Shown here piece by piece: positions 42,187 to 50,114 of a stretch of DNA of 64,000 nt. The notes under the pieces were generated by a model. It was given only the letters and a program-made list of their open reading frames with translations. It was not told the DNA's origin and ran no database searches. Numbering within the stretch: the first letter of the stretch is position 1; every line of letters begins with the position of its first letter. Source of the stretch: Dolichospermum planctonicum (GTDB lineage Bacteria > Cyanobacteriota > Cyanobacteriia > Cyanobacteriales > Nostocaceae); contig NZ_BJCF01000001.1 of the NCBI RefSeq assembly GCF_005402965.1, positions 124,001-188,000 of the forward strand. The letters are read 5' to 3'. A program made the position numbers and the translations under genes.

Positions 42187-43398
42187 CTAAGAAAGGTCTT
42201 TCAATTCAGCGGTACGAACTGAAAGTATTTGTGTTTGATTACCTCTTTGGATTTTTACCTGCAAGGCTTGACCCAGGGTACTGTCTTCTACTATGGATTG
42301 TAATTGTTCTGCGCCGGTGATAGCTTTATTGTCAATCTGCACAATCACATCTCCACGACGGATACCCGCAATTGCAGCGGGAGAATTAGGAACAACCCGC
42401 AAGACTAAAACTCCTTTGACTTCAGGAATCGTCAACATGGAGTTAGGATCACTGTTATTTTGTTTTGCTAATTCTGGTGTTAATGTCACCATTTGTACAC
42501 CTAAGTAGGGGTGAGCTACTTTCCCATTGCGTTGTAATTGAGTAGCGATCGCTTTAGCTTTGTCAATAGGAATTGCAAAGCCAATCCCCATGGCATCAGC
42601 GCGAATTGCCGTATTAATTCCAATTACTTCTCCTAAACCATTTAATAATGGTCCACCAGAGTTACCAGGATTAATCGCTGCGTCGGTTTGAATGAAGTCT
42701 AACCGTTTATCGCTGATACCAACTTGAGCGCTAGAACGTTTTAAGGTGCTGACAATGCCCAGAGTAACGGTATTATCAAATCCTAACGGATTACCAACAG
42801 CGATCGCCCAATCTCCCACCTGAACATTACGAGAAGAACCTAAAGGTGCTACGGGTAAATCATTACCAGCATTAATCTTAACTACAGCCAAGTCTGTAAC
42901 TTCATCAATACCACGGACTTTACCTTCAAAAGTGCGACCATCTTTCAGACGGACTGTGACTTTATCAGCTTTGTCCACTACGTGAGCATTGGTAAGAATG
43001 ACACCGCTTTTGTCAATAATAAAACCAGAACCTAAACCCCGTAACTGTTCAGTCGGTGATTGTTGGGGAAAACTATCACCAAAAAACCGCCGAAAAAAGG
43101 GATCTTCCATAAAAGGATCATTGCGGCGCGTAATTGTTCTTTCTGTATCAATTCTTACTACTGCTGATCCCACACGATTCACTGCTGTTGTCACAAAACT
43201 ATGACCACCAATCGCAGCCGCAGCGGAAGATGGCTTTTGAGCCACTTTTGTTAATGACTCCGTGACAGGATTTGGACCCGGTTCTGCTACTGAAGGTAAC
43301 ACCCGCAGGGAGGTAACAGTTAACAGCACTCCCATAAAAATCGCTAAAATATGGGTACTGAGTTGTCGGATAGACGGGGATATTTGGGGAAATCGCAT
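42187..43398 (-). CDS. HtrA/Deg family trypsin-like serine protease with PDZ domain
   Basis: An N-terminal membrane/signal segment (LSTHILAIFMGVLLTVTSLR) is followed by a chymotrypsin-like domain with His in LTNAHVVDKAD, Asp in DEVTDLAVVK, Ser in NPGNSGGPLLN, and one PDZ domain (about 295-395; VLRVVPNSPAAIAGIRRGDV). This is the HhoA/HhoB/HtrA type of cyanobacteria, a periplasmic or thylakoid-lumen protease for damaged proteins. ATG 43398 is preferred to the GTG at 43404. The exact paralogue (hhoA, hhoB or htrA) cannot be decided from this window. Confidence 0.95.
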   Translation of the reverse strand: MRFPQISPSIRQLSTHILAIFMGVLLTVTSLRVLPSVAEPGPNPVTESLTKVAQKPSSAAAAIGGHSFVTTAVNRVGSAVVRIDTERTITRRNDPFMEDPFFRRFFGDSFPQQSPTEQLRGLGSGFIIDKSGVILTNAHVVDKADKVTVRLKDGRTFEGKVRGIDEVTDLAVVKINAGNDLPVAPLGSSRNVQVGDWAIAVGNPLGFDNTVTLGIVSTLKRSSAQVGISDKRLDFIQTDAAINPGNSGGPLLNGLGEVIGINTAIRADAMGIGFAIPIDKAKAIATQLQRNGKVAHPYLGVQMVTLTPELAKQNNSDPNSMLTIPEVKGVLVLRVVPNSPAAIAGIRRGDVIVQIDNKAITGAEQLQSIVEDSTLGQALQVKIQRGNQTQILSVRTAELKDLS

Positions 43399-43564
43399 AA
43401 TCACAACCTAATCTACAAGCCTAATTTTTGCTGTTTCTTGATAAATCTATCTACACTTATTTTTACAGATCAGATTCAGAATTTCTGTTTATTGACATTT
43501 TGACTCAATTTTAAGTTTCTTTGATGTTGTGGAATCTATTTTTTTCAAGCTAAAATACTAGTTA

Positions 43565-43972
43565 ATGCCAAAATGCCAAAACAAATGTCAGTATAATAGC
43601 ATGAATAATGGAGCAAACCCACTAACTAACGAATCCCTAGCTACATTAGAGCCGGGAGACCATTCACACCATCACAATCATACAGATCATACACATTCTC
43701 ATGTCCACAGTGAAGAGTCTTTACGGCGGATTATTAACCGACTTTCGCGCATAGAAGGCCATGTACGTGGTATTAAAAATATGGTACAACAAAATACTTC
43801 GTGTCCTGATGTATTATTACAAATTGCGGCTGTCCGTGGTGCATTAGATAAGGTAGCACGCATTGTGCTAGATGAACATTTAACTGAGTGTATCGCTAGG
43901 GCTGCCCAAGAAGGTAATATGGAATCGGAAATTGAACAATTAAAAGCCGCTTTAGATAGATTTTTACCCTAA
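43565..43972 (+). CDS. CsoR/RcnR family metal sensor (InrS-like) with His-rich N-terminus
   Basis: The C-terminal ~85 residues are the all-helical CsoR/RcnR domain: SLRRIINRLSRIEGHVRGIK, NTSCPDVLLQIAAVRGALDK, DEHLTECIARAA. The Cys in TSCPD and the His/Cys pair in HLTEC are the metal ligands. The N-terminus contains a His run (HSHHHNHTDHTHSHVHS), as in the nickel sensor InrS of Synechocystis, so Ni or another late transition metal is likely. The start may be ATG 43565 or ATG 43601 (MNNGANPL). No efflux gene is adjacent, so the target is not visible. menH follows after 25 bases. Confidence 0.87.
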   Translation: MPKCQNKCQYNSMNNGANPLTNESLATLEPGDHSHHHNHTDHTHSHVHSEESLRRIINRLSRIEGHVRGIKNMVQQNTSCPDVLLQIAAVRGALDKVARIVLDEHLTECIARAAQEGNMESEIEQLKAALDRFLP

Positions 43973-43997
43973 TTCTTAACTTTTAACTGCGGTATTT

Positions 43998-44822
43998 ATG
44001 ACTGGGAATCAATATCAATTTCACTATTCTTTAAATCATAATGCACATAAACCAATAATTCTATTTTTACATGGTTTTATGGGTAATATTTATGAATTTG
44101 ATCAAGTCATTAAATTACTATTTGATGATTTTTCCTATCTGATTATTGATTTACCTGGACATGGAAAAACTCAGGTTTTAGATGATGAATACTATACCAT
44201 GCCATCTACAGCCACAGCCATTATACAATTATTAGATAAATTAAAAATTGACCAATGCTATTTAATTGGTTATTCTCTGGGAGGAAGATTAGCTTTATAT
44301 CTCACTCTCCATTTTCCCAGTAGGTTTATTAAGGTTATTTTAGAATCTGCTTCCCCTGGTTTAGCAACAGAAATGGCCAGGTTAGCTAGAATTAAAAGTG
44401 ATGCTCAAATAGCTAGGAAATTAACGAGAATAATCAATAAAGATGATTTTTATCACTTTCTCAATAATTGGTATCAACAACGGATTTTTGGGAAGATTAA
44501 AAATCATCCCCAATACCAATGTATGATCGCAAGTAGATTAACAAATCATCCCCCAAATTTAGTTAAATCATTGCAGTTTATGGGAACAGGTTCTCAACCT
44601 TGTTTATGGGAATTACTCACAGAAAATACTATTCCTCTCCTATTATTGGTGGGAGAAGAAGATCAAAAATTTATTGATATTAATATAGCAATAACTGAAA
44701 AATGTAAGTTTGCTAAATTACAAATAATTCATGATGTTGGACATAATATTCACCTGGAAAATACTTTAGCATTTGTGCAGAATATTCAAGATTTTTTCTG
44801 CCATGCTTCTAATTTTGCATAA
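43998..44822 (+). CDS. menH: alpha/beta hydrolase, probable 2-succinyl-6-hydroxy-2,4-cyclohexadiene-1-carboxylate synthase
   Basis: The 274-residue protein has LFLHGFMGN, the nucleophile elbow LIGYSLGGRLAL (Ser), an Asp in LVGEEDQKF and His in HDVGHNIHLE, the triad of alpha/beta hydrolases. The helical cap between (SPGLATEMARLARIKSDAQI, LNNWYQQRIF) fits MenH, which eliminates pyruvate in phylloquinone biosynthesis. No other men genes are near, so a related hydrolase is possible. Its 3' end overlaps the convergent dgcN gene by 14 bases. Confidence 0.8.
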   Translation: MTGNQYQFHYSLNHNAHKPIILFLHGFMGNIYEFDQVIKLLFDDFSYLIIDLPGHGKTQVLDDEYYTMPSTATAIIQLLDKLKIDQCYLIGYSLGGRLALYLTLHFPSRFIKVILESASPGLATEMARLARIKSDAQIARKLTRIINKDDFYHFLNNWYQQRIFGKIKNHPQYQCMIASRLTNHPPNLVKSLQFMGTGSQPCLWELLTENTIPLLLLVGEEDQKFIDINIAITEKCKFAKLQIIHDVGHNIHLENTLAFVQNIQDFFCHASNFA

Positions 44823-45855
44823 CTGCATTCAACAACAATTCAGCCCCGAAACGAATGGGATCTGTACAAGGTAGTCCGGTTTCTGTTATGATTTGAGCGA
44901 TCGCATTTTTTGCCTCTAATTCCTCTAAATTCCTGGTATTTAAAGCTATACCCACCACATTGATGTTCCCAAAAGCACCAGCACCACGGGCAACGATTTC
45001 ATACATTTGGATCACTTCCGGTAATGGGGGAATCGGTATACTGGGATTATTACGGTTGTGAGTTTGTCCCGCTTGATGCACTAATATTAAATGTGTAGGT
45101 TGAGAACCGCGAATTAACGGTAAAGTGGCTGTTGAACCAGGGTGTAAAAGAGAACCTTGTCCTTCAATTTGCAGAATGTCGTAATGTTGACCAAAACGCA
45201 TCACTAACTGTTCCACCGCACCAGCCGCAAAGTCTACCCGCACAGCATCTAAAGCCACCCCTTCTCCTTCCAACATTAACCCAGTTTGACCAGTGGCTAA
45301 GAACTTAGAACGGATACCCCATAATTTAGCCGTCCGATGTAATTCTAGACTAGTGGACATTTTTCCAATGGCCATATCTGTCCCCACTGTCAAAACTCGG
45401 CGACAGGGTAGATTCCGCGCCAGTCCAGATGCTACATCTAAATTGGCTGGTTCTCTCCGTACATCCCAAATTAATTGTCCTGGTTTGAGGAGGGCATTTA
45501 ATTCAGGTATATTCGCTAGGGGTGTATGTAATCCATTTACCAAGGACATTCCGGCTTTGAGAGCATCTTTGATATCAGCCCAATAATCATCAGGAACAGC
45601 ACCACCTTTGGGAGCAATCCCAATTACCAAAACCTCCGGCTTATACTGTAATGCTGCTGTCATAGATGCCACAATCGGCACATCTCGCTGAATACCTGTT
45701 AACTCTACTAAAGATTTACCTACAGATTCTCTGTCAATTACAGCCACAATAGGGGATTCACTATAGCGTAAAATTGATAACCCTGTTTTTCCCTGAACTC
45801 CAGTAATTCCCTCATGGAGAAGAATTGCTATTTTTTGATTAAGCGACAGACGCAC
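44809..45855 (-). CDS. DUF1611 P-loop protein, DgcN-like
   Basis: 348 residues: an N-terminal Rossmann-like domain (about 1-140: VIGIAPKGGAVPDDYWADIK) and a C-terminal P-loop domain with VLTVGTDMAIGKMSTSLELH, a Walker-like GKMST, and DILQIEGQGSLLHPG. This is the DUF1611 family. Members paired with a dipeptide epimerase have been described as DgcN, an N-acetyltransferase of D-glutamate use. Here it overlaps the epimerase gene by 17 bases and shares its strand, so the pair is coupled. Function in this organism is inferred from that pairing. Confidence 0.82.
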   Translation of the reverse strand: MRLSLNQKIAILLHEGITGVQGKTGLSILRYSESPIVAVIDRESVGKSLVELTGIQRDVPIVASMTAALQYKPEVLVIGIAPKGGAVPDDYWADIKDALKAGMSLVNGLHTPLANIPELNALLKPGQLIWDVRREPANLDVASGLARNLPCRRVLTVGTDMAIGKMSTSLELHRTAKLWGIRSKFLATGQTGLMLEGEGVALDAVRVDFAAGAVEQLVMRFGQHYDILQIEGQGSLLHPGSTATLPLIRGSQPTHLILVHQAGQTHNRNNPSIPIPPLPEVIQMYEIVARGAGAFGNINVVGIALNTRNLEELEAKNAIAQIITETGLPCTDPIRFGAELLLNAVMQN

Positions 45856-46891
45856 TGTATTTTACTCCCAAACCAGGTAAATTATTTGGCAAAACTCTCC
45901 CATTCTCTACCAGCGCACCGCTAAAAGGATCATCAATTAAATTCAAATGACTATCTAAATCCAAATAATCAGCTAGTGGTGCAAGTTGTAAAGCGGCGGT
46001 ATTAGCCAGAGAACTATCAGAATAGCAGCCAAACATCACTTGTAAATTATGAGCTTTGGCTGTATGTACCATTCGCATGGCCTCGGTAATTCCCCCAGAT
46101 TTCATTAATTTAATATTAATTCCATCTACATTATCAGCTAATTGGGGAATATCCGCACTAGTAAAGCAACTTTCATCCGCAAAAATGGGTAAGGGGGAAT
46201 GTTTTTTCAACTTAGCTAAATTTGCTTCTTCACCTCTTGCTAAGGGCTGTTCTATATATTTTATCCCTAAATCAGCTAACCAACTACACATATTAATAGC
46301 ATCTGCTAAATTCCAACCTCCGTTAGCATCAACAAATACATCTCTTTCCCCTGTTGCTTCCCGTACGGCTAAAAACATTTTTTGATCTGCTTCTATTCCT
46401 TGAGTTGAACCTAATTTGACTTTGAATAACTGCACATCCATAAATTGTAACCAGTCTTGGGTTCTGGCTTTGGCACCTGCTGGGGAATTAATCCCAATTG
46501 TTACCGATGTTGATACTATAGCACTTTTATTTAGTCCCCAAAGTTGCCATAAAGGTAAACCTAATCGCTTACCTATCCAGTCGTGTAATGCCATATCTAA
46601 GGCTGCTTTAACGGCGGAAGGAATTTGCATTTGTTCTAATAGTGACTCAATTTCCTGTCTTTGCCAAGGGCTAAATTTCTGAAATATAGGTATAATTTGC
46701 TCAATAGTATTGATGATTTGCTCAGTAGTTTGTCTGTAGTTACCCACCCCAAAGGGAGATGCTTCTCCCCAACCTTCAATCCCTTCCTGTGCGATTTGTA
46801 ACCAAATATTTGTTGATTGTGCTGTTGTTCCGCGACTAATTGTTAAGGGAAATCGTTTATTAACGGTAAAAGGTTGAAAATTAATTTGCAT
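45839..46891 (-). CDS. dipeptide epimerase (enolase superfamily), DgcA-like
   Basis: 350 residues: the capping domain (NKRFPLTISRGTTAQSTNIW) and the enolase barrel with FKVKLG (KxK motif), VDANGGWN, YIEQPLARGE, IFADESCF and NIKLMKSGGITEA, which give the three acidic metal ligands and both catalytic lysines. The pattern matches L-Ala-D/L-Glu epimerases used in murein peptide recycling, and DgcA when paired with DgcN. MenC (o-succinylbenzoate synthase) is the main alternative because menH is close by, but the TISRGT and KSGGI patterns favour a dipeptide epimerase. Confidence 0.85.
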   Translation of the reverse strand: MQINFQPFTVNKRFPLTISRGTTAQSTNIWLQIAQEGIEGWGEASPFGVGNYRQTTEQIINTIEQIIPIFQKFSPWQRQEIESLLEQMQIPSAVKAALDMALHDWIGKRLGLPLWQLWGLNKSAIVSTSVTIGINSPAGAKARTQDWLQFMDVQLFKVKLGSTQGIEADQKMFLAVREATGERDVFVDANGGWNLADAINMCSWLADLGIKYIEQPLARGEEANLAKLKKHSPLPIFADESCFTSADIPQLADNVDGINIKLMKSGGITEAMRMVHTAKAHNLQVMFGCYSDSSLANTAALQLAPLADYLDLDSHLNLIDDPFSGALVENGRVLPNNLPGLGVKYSASVA

Positions 46892-46937
46892 AAGTATATA
46901 AAATCGGGAAAAGGAGTATATTAAGAATCAAGAAAAG

Positions 46938-46954
46938 CCGTCCTTCTAGGACGG
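46938..46954. repeat. CCGTCCT-TCT-AGGACGG hairpin
   Basis: Perfect 7 bp arms with a 3-base loop, followed by GGCTTGTATCCC. Hairpins of this sort mark the ends of IS200/IS605-type elements in cyanobacteria, so it could be a solitary element end; it lies between the epimerase and Nudix genes. No transposase is here. Confidence 0.4.
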
Positions 46955-46986
46955 GGCTTGTATCCCATATTTTCGGTCATGAAATT

Positions 46987-47559
46987 ATGAATAATTTACA
47001 GAAATGGCAAATACTAAGCTCAAAAATGGTCATAAATGAGCCAATGTGTCAAATTCGACAAGATCAGATAGAATTGCCAAATGGTAAAATCATAGACGAC
47101 TATTTTATCAGTATAAAACCAGATGTTGCCATAATTTTACCCATTACTAAAAATCAAGAGATTATTTTTGTGCGTCAATATAGACACGCTATAGGGGAAT
47201 TTGTCATGGAACTTCCTGCGGGTAGATTTGACGTAAATATAGAAAATCCAGAAAGCGCAGCAGTCAGGGAATTACGCGAAGAAACGGGCTATTGGGCAGA
47301 AGATGTGCGAAAAATCGCAACCCTTTATGATAAACCCAGTAAAGACACTAATCAAATACATTTATTTTTAGCGGAAAATGTGGTGAAAGTAGGAGAACAA
47401 CAAAATCTGGATATTACTGAGGAAATAGAAGTAGTTTTAATTTCTATAGATTCAGTATTTAAGTGCATTGCTGAAGGTGAAATCTCTGTAACTGGAACTA
47501 TTGCGGCTCTTTTCTTGGGTTTAAGCAATAGGTCTTCTATTCTTCCTAATACAATATAA
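46987..47559 (+). CDS. Nudix hydrolase (ADP-ribose pyrophosphatase-like)
   Basis: 190 residues. The Nudix box region reads ELPAGRFDVNIENPESAAVR followed by ELREETGY, with the REUxEExGU end intact and one residue more than usual between Gly and Glu. VIFVRQYRHAIGEFVMELPAG before it is typical of the ADP-ribose/ADP-sugar pyrophosphatase branch. It likely hydrolyses a nucleoside diphosphate linked to a sugar. The ATG overlaps no other gene. The hairpin at 46938 precedes it. Confidence 0.87.
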   Translation: MNNLQKWQILSSKMVINEPMCQIRQDQIELPNGKIIDDYFISIKPDVAIILPITKNQEIIFVRQYRHAIGEFVMELPAGRFDVNIENPESAAVRELREETGYWAEDVRKIATLYDKPSKDTNQIHLFLAENVVKVGEQQNLDITEEIEVVLISIDSVFKCIAEGEISVTGTIAALFLGLSNRSSILPNTI

Positions 47560-47686
47560 GCTGTTACCTGTCACTTTCTGTCCTATCACCTGTTAATAAT
47601 CAAGTCTGGCAGTTACACTAGATCAGGAAACTGTAATTTCTAGATATGACAAGTTCTCAGAAAAACAGCCATAAAGGATAACTATT

Positions 47687-49600
47687 ATGAAAAATTTGCA
47701 CAAAAATTCTTTGCACAAACAGCATTTATCAGGTTCGTCTTCAACTCATGTTTTAACTGGTATGATAGCTGCTGGGTTGATAATGTTACCTGGTATAGTT
47801 GGTGCTAGTCCCGTTTTAGCGCAGCAAAAAACAGAGCGTAATTCTTTAACTTATGGGGAGTTAATTCAGAAGGCGGATAAAGGCGAAGTTAAAAAGGTTG
47901 AATTGGATCAAACTGAGCAGATAGCTAGGGTTTATTTAACTGGACAAAAGCCGAATACACCTCCTCTACAGGTGCGCCTTTTAGAGCAAAATCCAGAATT
48001 AGTGAATAAACTTAGGGAAAAAAATGTTGATTTTGGTGAGGTTTCCTCCGCTGGAAACAGGGTTGCTGTAGGGTTGTTAATTAATCTCATGTGGATTTTA
48101 CCCCTGGTGGCTTTAATGATATTATTCCTGCGTCGTTCTGCAAATGCTTCTAACCAGGCTATGAGTTTTGGTAAATCTCGCGCCCGCTTTCAAATGGAAG
48201 CAAAAACCGGGGTCAAATTTGCTGATGTCGCAGGAGTGAATGAAGCCAAAGAAGAATTAGAGGAAGTTGTGACTTTCTTAAAACTGCCGGAAAAATTTAC
48301 CGCTGTAGGTGCGAAAATTCCCAAGGGTGTGTTACTAATTGGACCGCCGGGAACTGGGAAAACTCTACTAGCAAAGGCTATTGCAGGTGAAGCAGGTGTA
48401 CCTTTTTTCAGTATGTCTGGCTCGGAATTTGTGGAGATGTTTGTGGGTGTGGGTGCTTCCCGTGTCCGTGATTTGTTCAAAAAAGCTAAGGATAATGCTC
48501 CCTGTATCATTTTTATTGATGAAATTGACGCGGTAGGTAGACAACGGGGTGCGGGTATTGGTGGGGGAAATGATGAACGAGAACAAACTCTTAACCAGCT
48601 ATTAACGGAAATGGACGGTTTTGAGGGAAATACGGGGATTATTATTATTGCTGCTACTAACCGCCCAGATGTTCTAGATTCGGCTTTGTTACGTCCAGGG
48701 CGCTTTGATAGACAGGTGATTGTGGACGTTCCAGATTTGAAGGGAAGAGAGGAAATTTTGACAGTCCATGCTCAAAATAAGAAGATTGACCCTAGTGTAT
48801 CATTAGCAGCGATCGCTCGGCGCACTCCTGGGTTTACTGGTGCTGATTTAGCTAATTTACTCAATGAAGCTGCTATTTTGACGGCTAGAAGACGCAAGGA
48901 AGCGGTGAGCGATTTAGAAGTTGATAATGCGATAGATCGAGTAGTTGCGGGTATGGAAGGAACTGCTTTAGTAGATAGCAAAAGTAAACGCCTCATTGCT
49001 TATCATGAAGTGGGACACGCTTTGGTAGGTACGTTGGTTAAGGATCATGATCCTGTCCAAAAAGTTACTTTAATTCCCAGGGGACAAGCATTAGGTTTAA
49101 CTTGGTTTACTCCCAATGAAGAACAGGGTTTAATTTCCCGTTCCCAGATTTTAGCTCGAATTGCCGCGACTTTGGGCGGTCGTGCGGCGGAGGAAATCGT
49201 TTTTGGAAAAGCAGAAGTGACTACCGGTGCGGGAAATGATTTACAACAAGTGACTAATATGGCTAGACAAATGGTAACAAAGTTTGGAATGTCTGATTTA
49301 GGTCTAGTTTCTTTGGAAAATCAAAATAATAATGAGGTATTTTTAGACCGGGACTGGATGAATAAATCTGAATATTCGGAGGAAATTGCTGCTAAAATTG
49401 ATGCTACAGTTCGGGAAATTGTCAGCAAATGCTATATTCAAGCTAAGGAAATCATCCAGGAAAACCGTTTAATTTTGGAGCGGGTGGTTGATTTGTTGAT
49501 AGAACAAGAAACTATTGACGGTGATGTTTTTCGGAAAATTGTCGCCGATAATACTGCAATTCAACTAAAAACTCATCAGCCGGTAGCCGTACCTTATTAA
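47687..49600 (+). CDS. ftsH: ATP-dependent zinc metalloprotease FtsH
   Basis: 637 residues: N-terminal membrane segment (about 22-42, [20 protein letters not shown]), a lumenal/periplasmic domain, a second membrane segment (about 126-147, [19 protein letters not shown]), the AAA module with [28 protein letters not shown] and the SRH arginines in [17 protein letters not shown], and the protease domain with zinc motif HEVGH. FtsH degrades damaged membrane proteins, in cyanobacteria notably photosystem II D1. Several paralogues occur per genome; which one this is cannot be stated. Confidence 0.96.
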   Translation: MKNLHKNSLHKQHLSGSSSTHVLTGMIAAGLIMLPGIVGASPVLAQQKTERNSLTYGELIQKADKGEVKKVELDQTEQIARVYLTGQKPNTPPLQVRLLEQNPELVNKLREKNVDFGEVSSAGNRVAVGLLINLMWILPLVALMILFLRRSANASNQAMSFGKSRARFQMEAKTGVKFADVAGVNEAKEELEEVVTFLKLPEKFTAVGAKIPKGVLLIGPPGTGKTLLAKAIAGEAGVPFFSMSGSEFVEMFVGVGASRVRDLFKKAKDNAPCIIFIDEIDAVGRQRGAGIGGGNDEREQTLNQLLTEMDGFEGNTGIIIIAATNRPDVLDSALLRPGRFDRQVIVDVPDLKGREEILTVHAQNKKIDPSVSLAAIARRTPGFTGADLANLLNEAAILTARRRKEAVSDLEVDNAIDRVVAGMEGTALVDSKSKRLIAYHEVGHALVGTLVKDHDPVQKVTLIPRGQALGLTWFTPNEEQGLISRSQILARIAATLGGRAAEEIVFGKAEVTTGAGNDLQQVTNMARQMVTKFGMSDLGLVSLENQNNNEVFLDRDWMNKSEYSEEIAAKIDATVREIVSKCYIQAKEIIQENRLILERVVDLLIEQETIDGDVFRKIVADNTAIQLKTHQPVAVPY

Positions 49601-49613
49601 TTTAGATAATTTT

Positions 49614-49638
49614 TGTAGAGACGTTCCATGTCTCTACA
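49614..49638 (+). terminator. hairpin after ftsH
   Basis: TGTAGAGAC (49614-49622) and GTCTCTACA (49630-49638), a perfect 9 bp stem 13 bases after the ftsH stop. The sequence is also a common dispersed repeat in Nostocales. Confidence 0.6.
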
Positions 49639-49728
49639 TTAATTTAAACTTCAAGAAAAAATCTCCCCATGGTGGGATTTAGTGACAGATAAACGCTAAA
49701 ATTGACAATTGGAGAGTTAAACTATGCT

Positions 49729-50106
49729 ATGTTTGATATATTGCCTTTTCGCTTTGAAATAGATAAAGTTGCGATCGCTGGTACTTGTTTATGGGCTTTA
49801 GCGTTATATTTGAGTTTTTCACAGGTTAGAGAATGGGTAACGACACAACTCAACCGCTGGTTTAATTTTGCTGAACGTTTCCTATACACTAGTCAATCAG
49901 AATTTGACAAGACTCGTCAAGCCAGAGAATCGCAAAATTCCTTTTATGCTTCACTATTTAGCATTTTCCCCTTTTTAATATTTGGTGGTTTATCTAACTG
50001 GATTTTAGATATCAGTTTAGGTAATAGCTGGGGAGTTAGCACTGGAATACTTGTTTGTATGGGTGCTGGTGTGTATGAATTAGGACGCAGACAAGGGGAA
50101 GAATAA
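49729..50106 (+). CDS. small membrane protein of unknown function
   Basis: ~125 residues from ATG 49729 (MFDILPFRFEIDKVAIAGTC), with GGAG 14 bases upstream; the frame reaches back to a TTG at 49702. There are three hydrophobic stretches (AGTCLWALALYLSFS, FYASLFSIFPFLIFGGLSNW, STGILVCMGAGVYELG) around a polar amphipathic middle (VTTQLNRWFNFAERFLYTSQ). I do not recognise the family. A copy of its last ~130 bases is found at 53249-53382 as part of the tandem duplication of the restriction gene. Confidence 0.7.
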   Translation: MFDILPFRFEIDKVAIAGTCLWALALYLSFSQVREWVTTQLNRWFNFAERFLYTSQSEFDKTRQARESQNSFYASLFSIFPFLIFGGLSNWILDISLGNSWGVSTGILVCMGAGVYELGRRQGEE

Positions 50107-50114
50107 ATTTAAGT

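Noticed and set aside
45839-46891. MenC (o-succinylbenzoate synthase) because menH is close
   Set aside because: The motif pattern and tight coupling with a DUF1611 gene favour a dipeptide epimerase, and menH is on the other strand.
46938-46954. Complete IS200/IS605 element
   Set aside because: Only one hairpin is present; there is no transposase and no second end in the neighbourhood.
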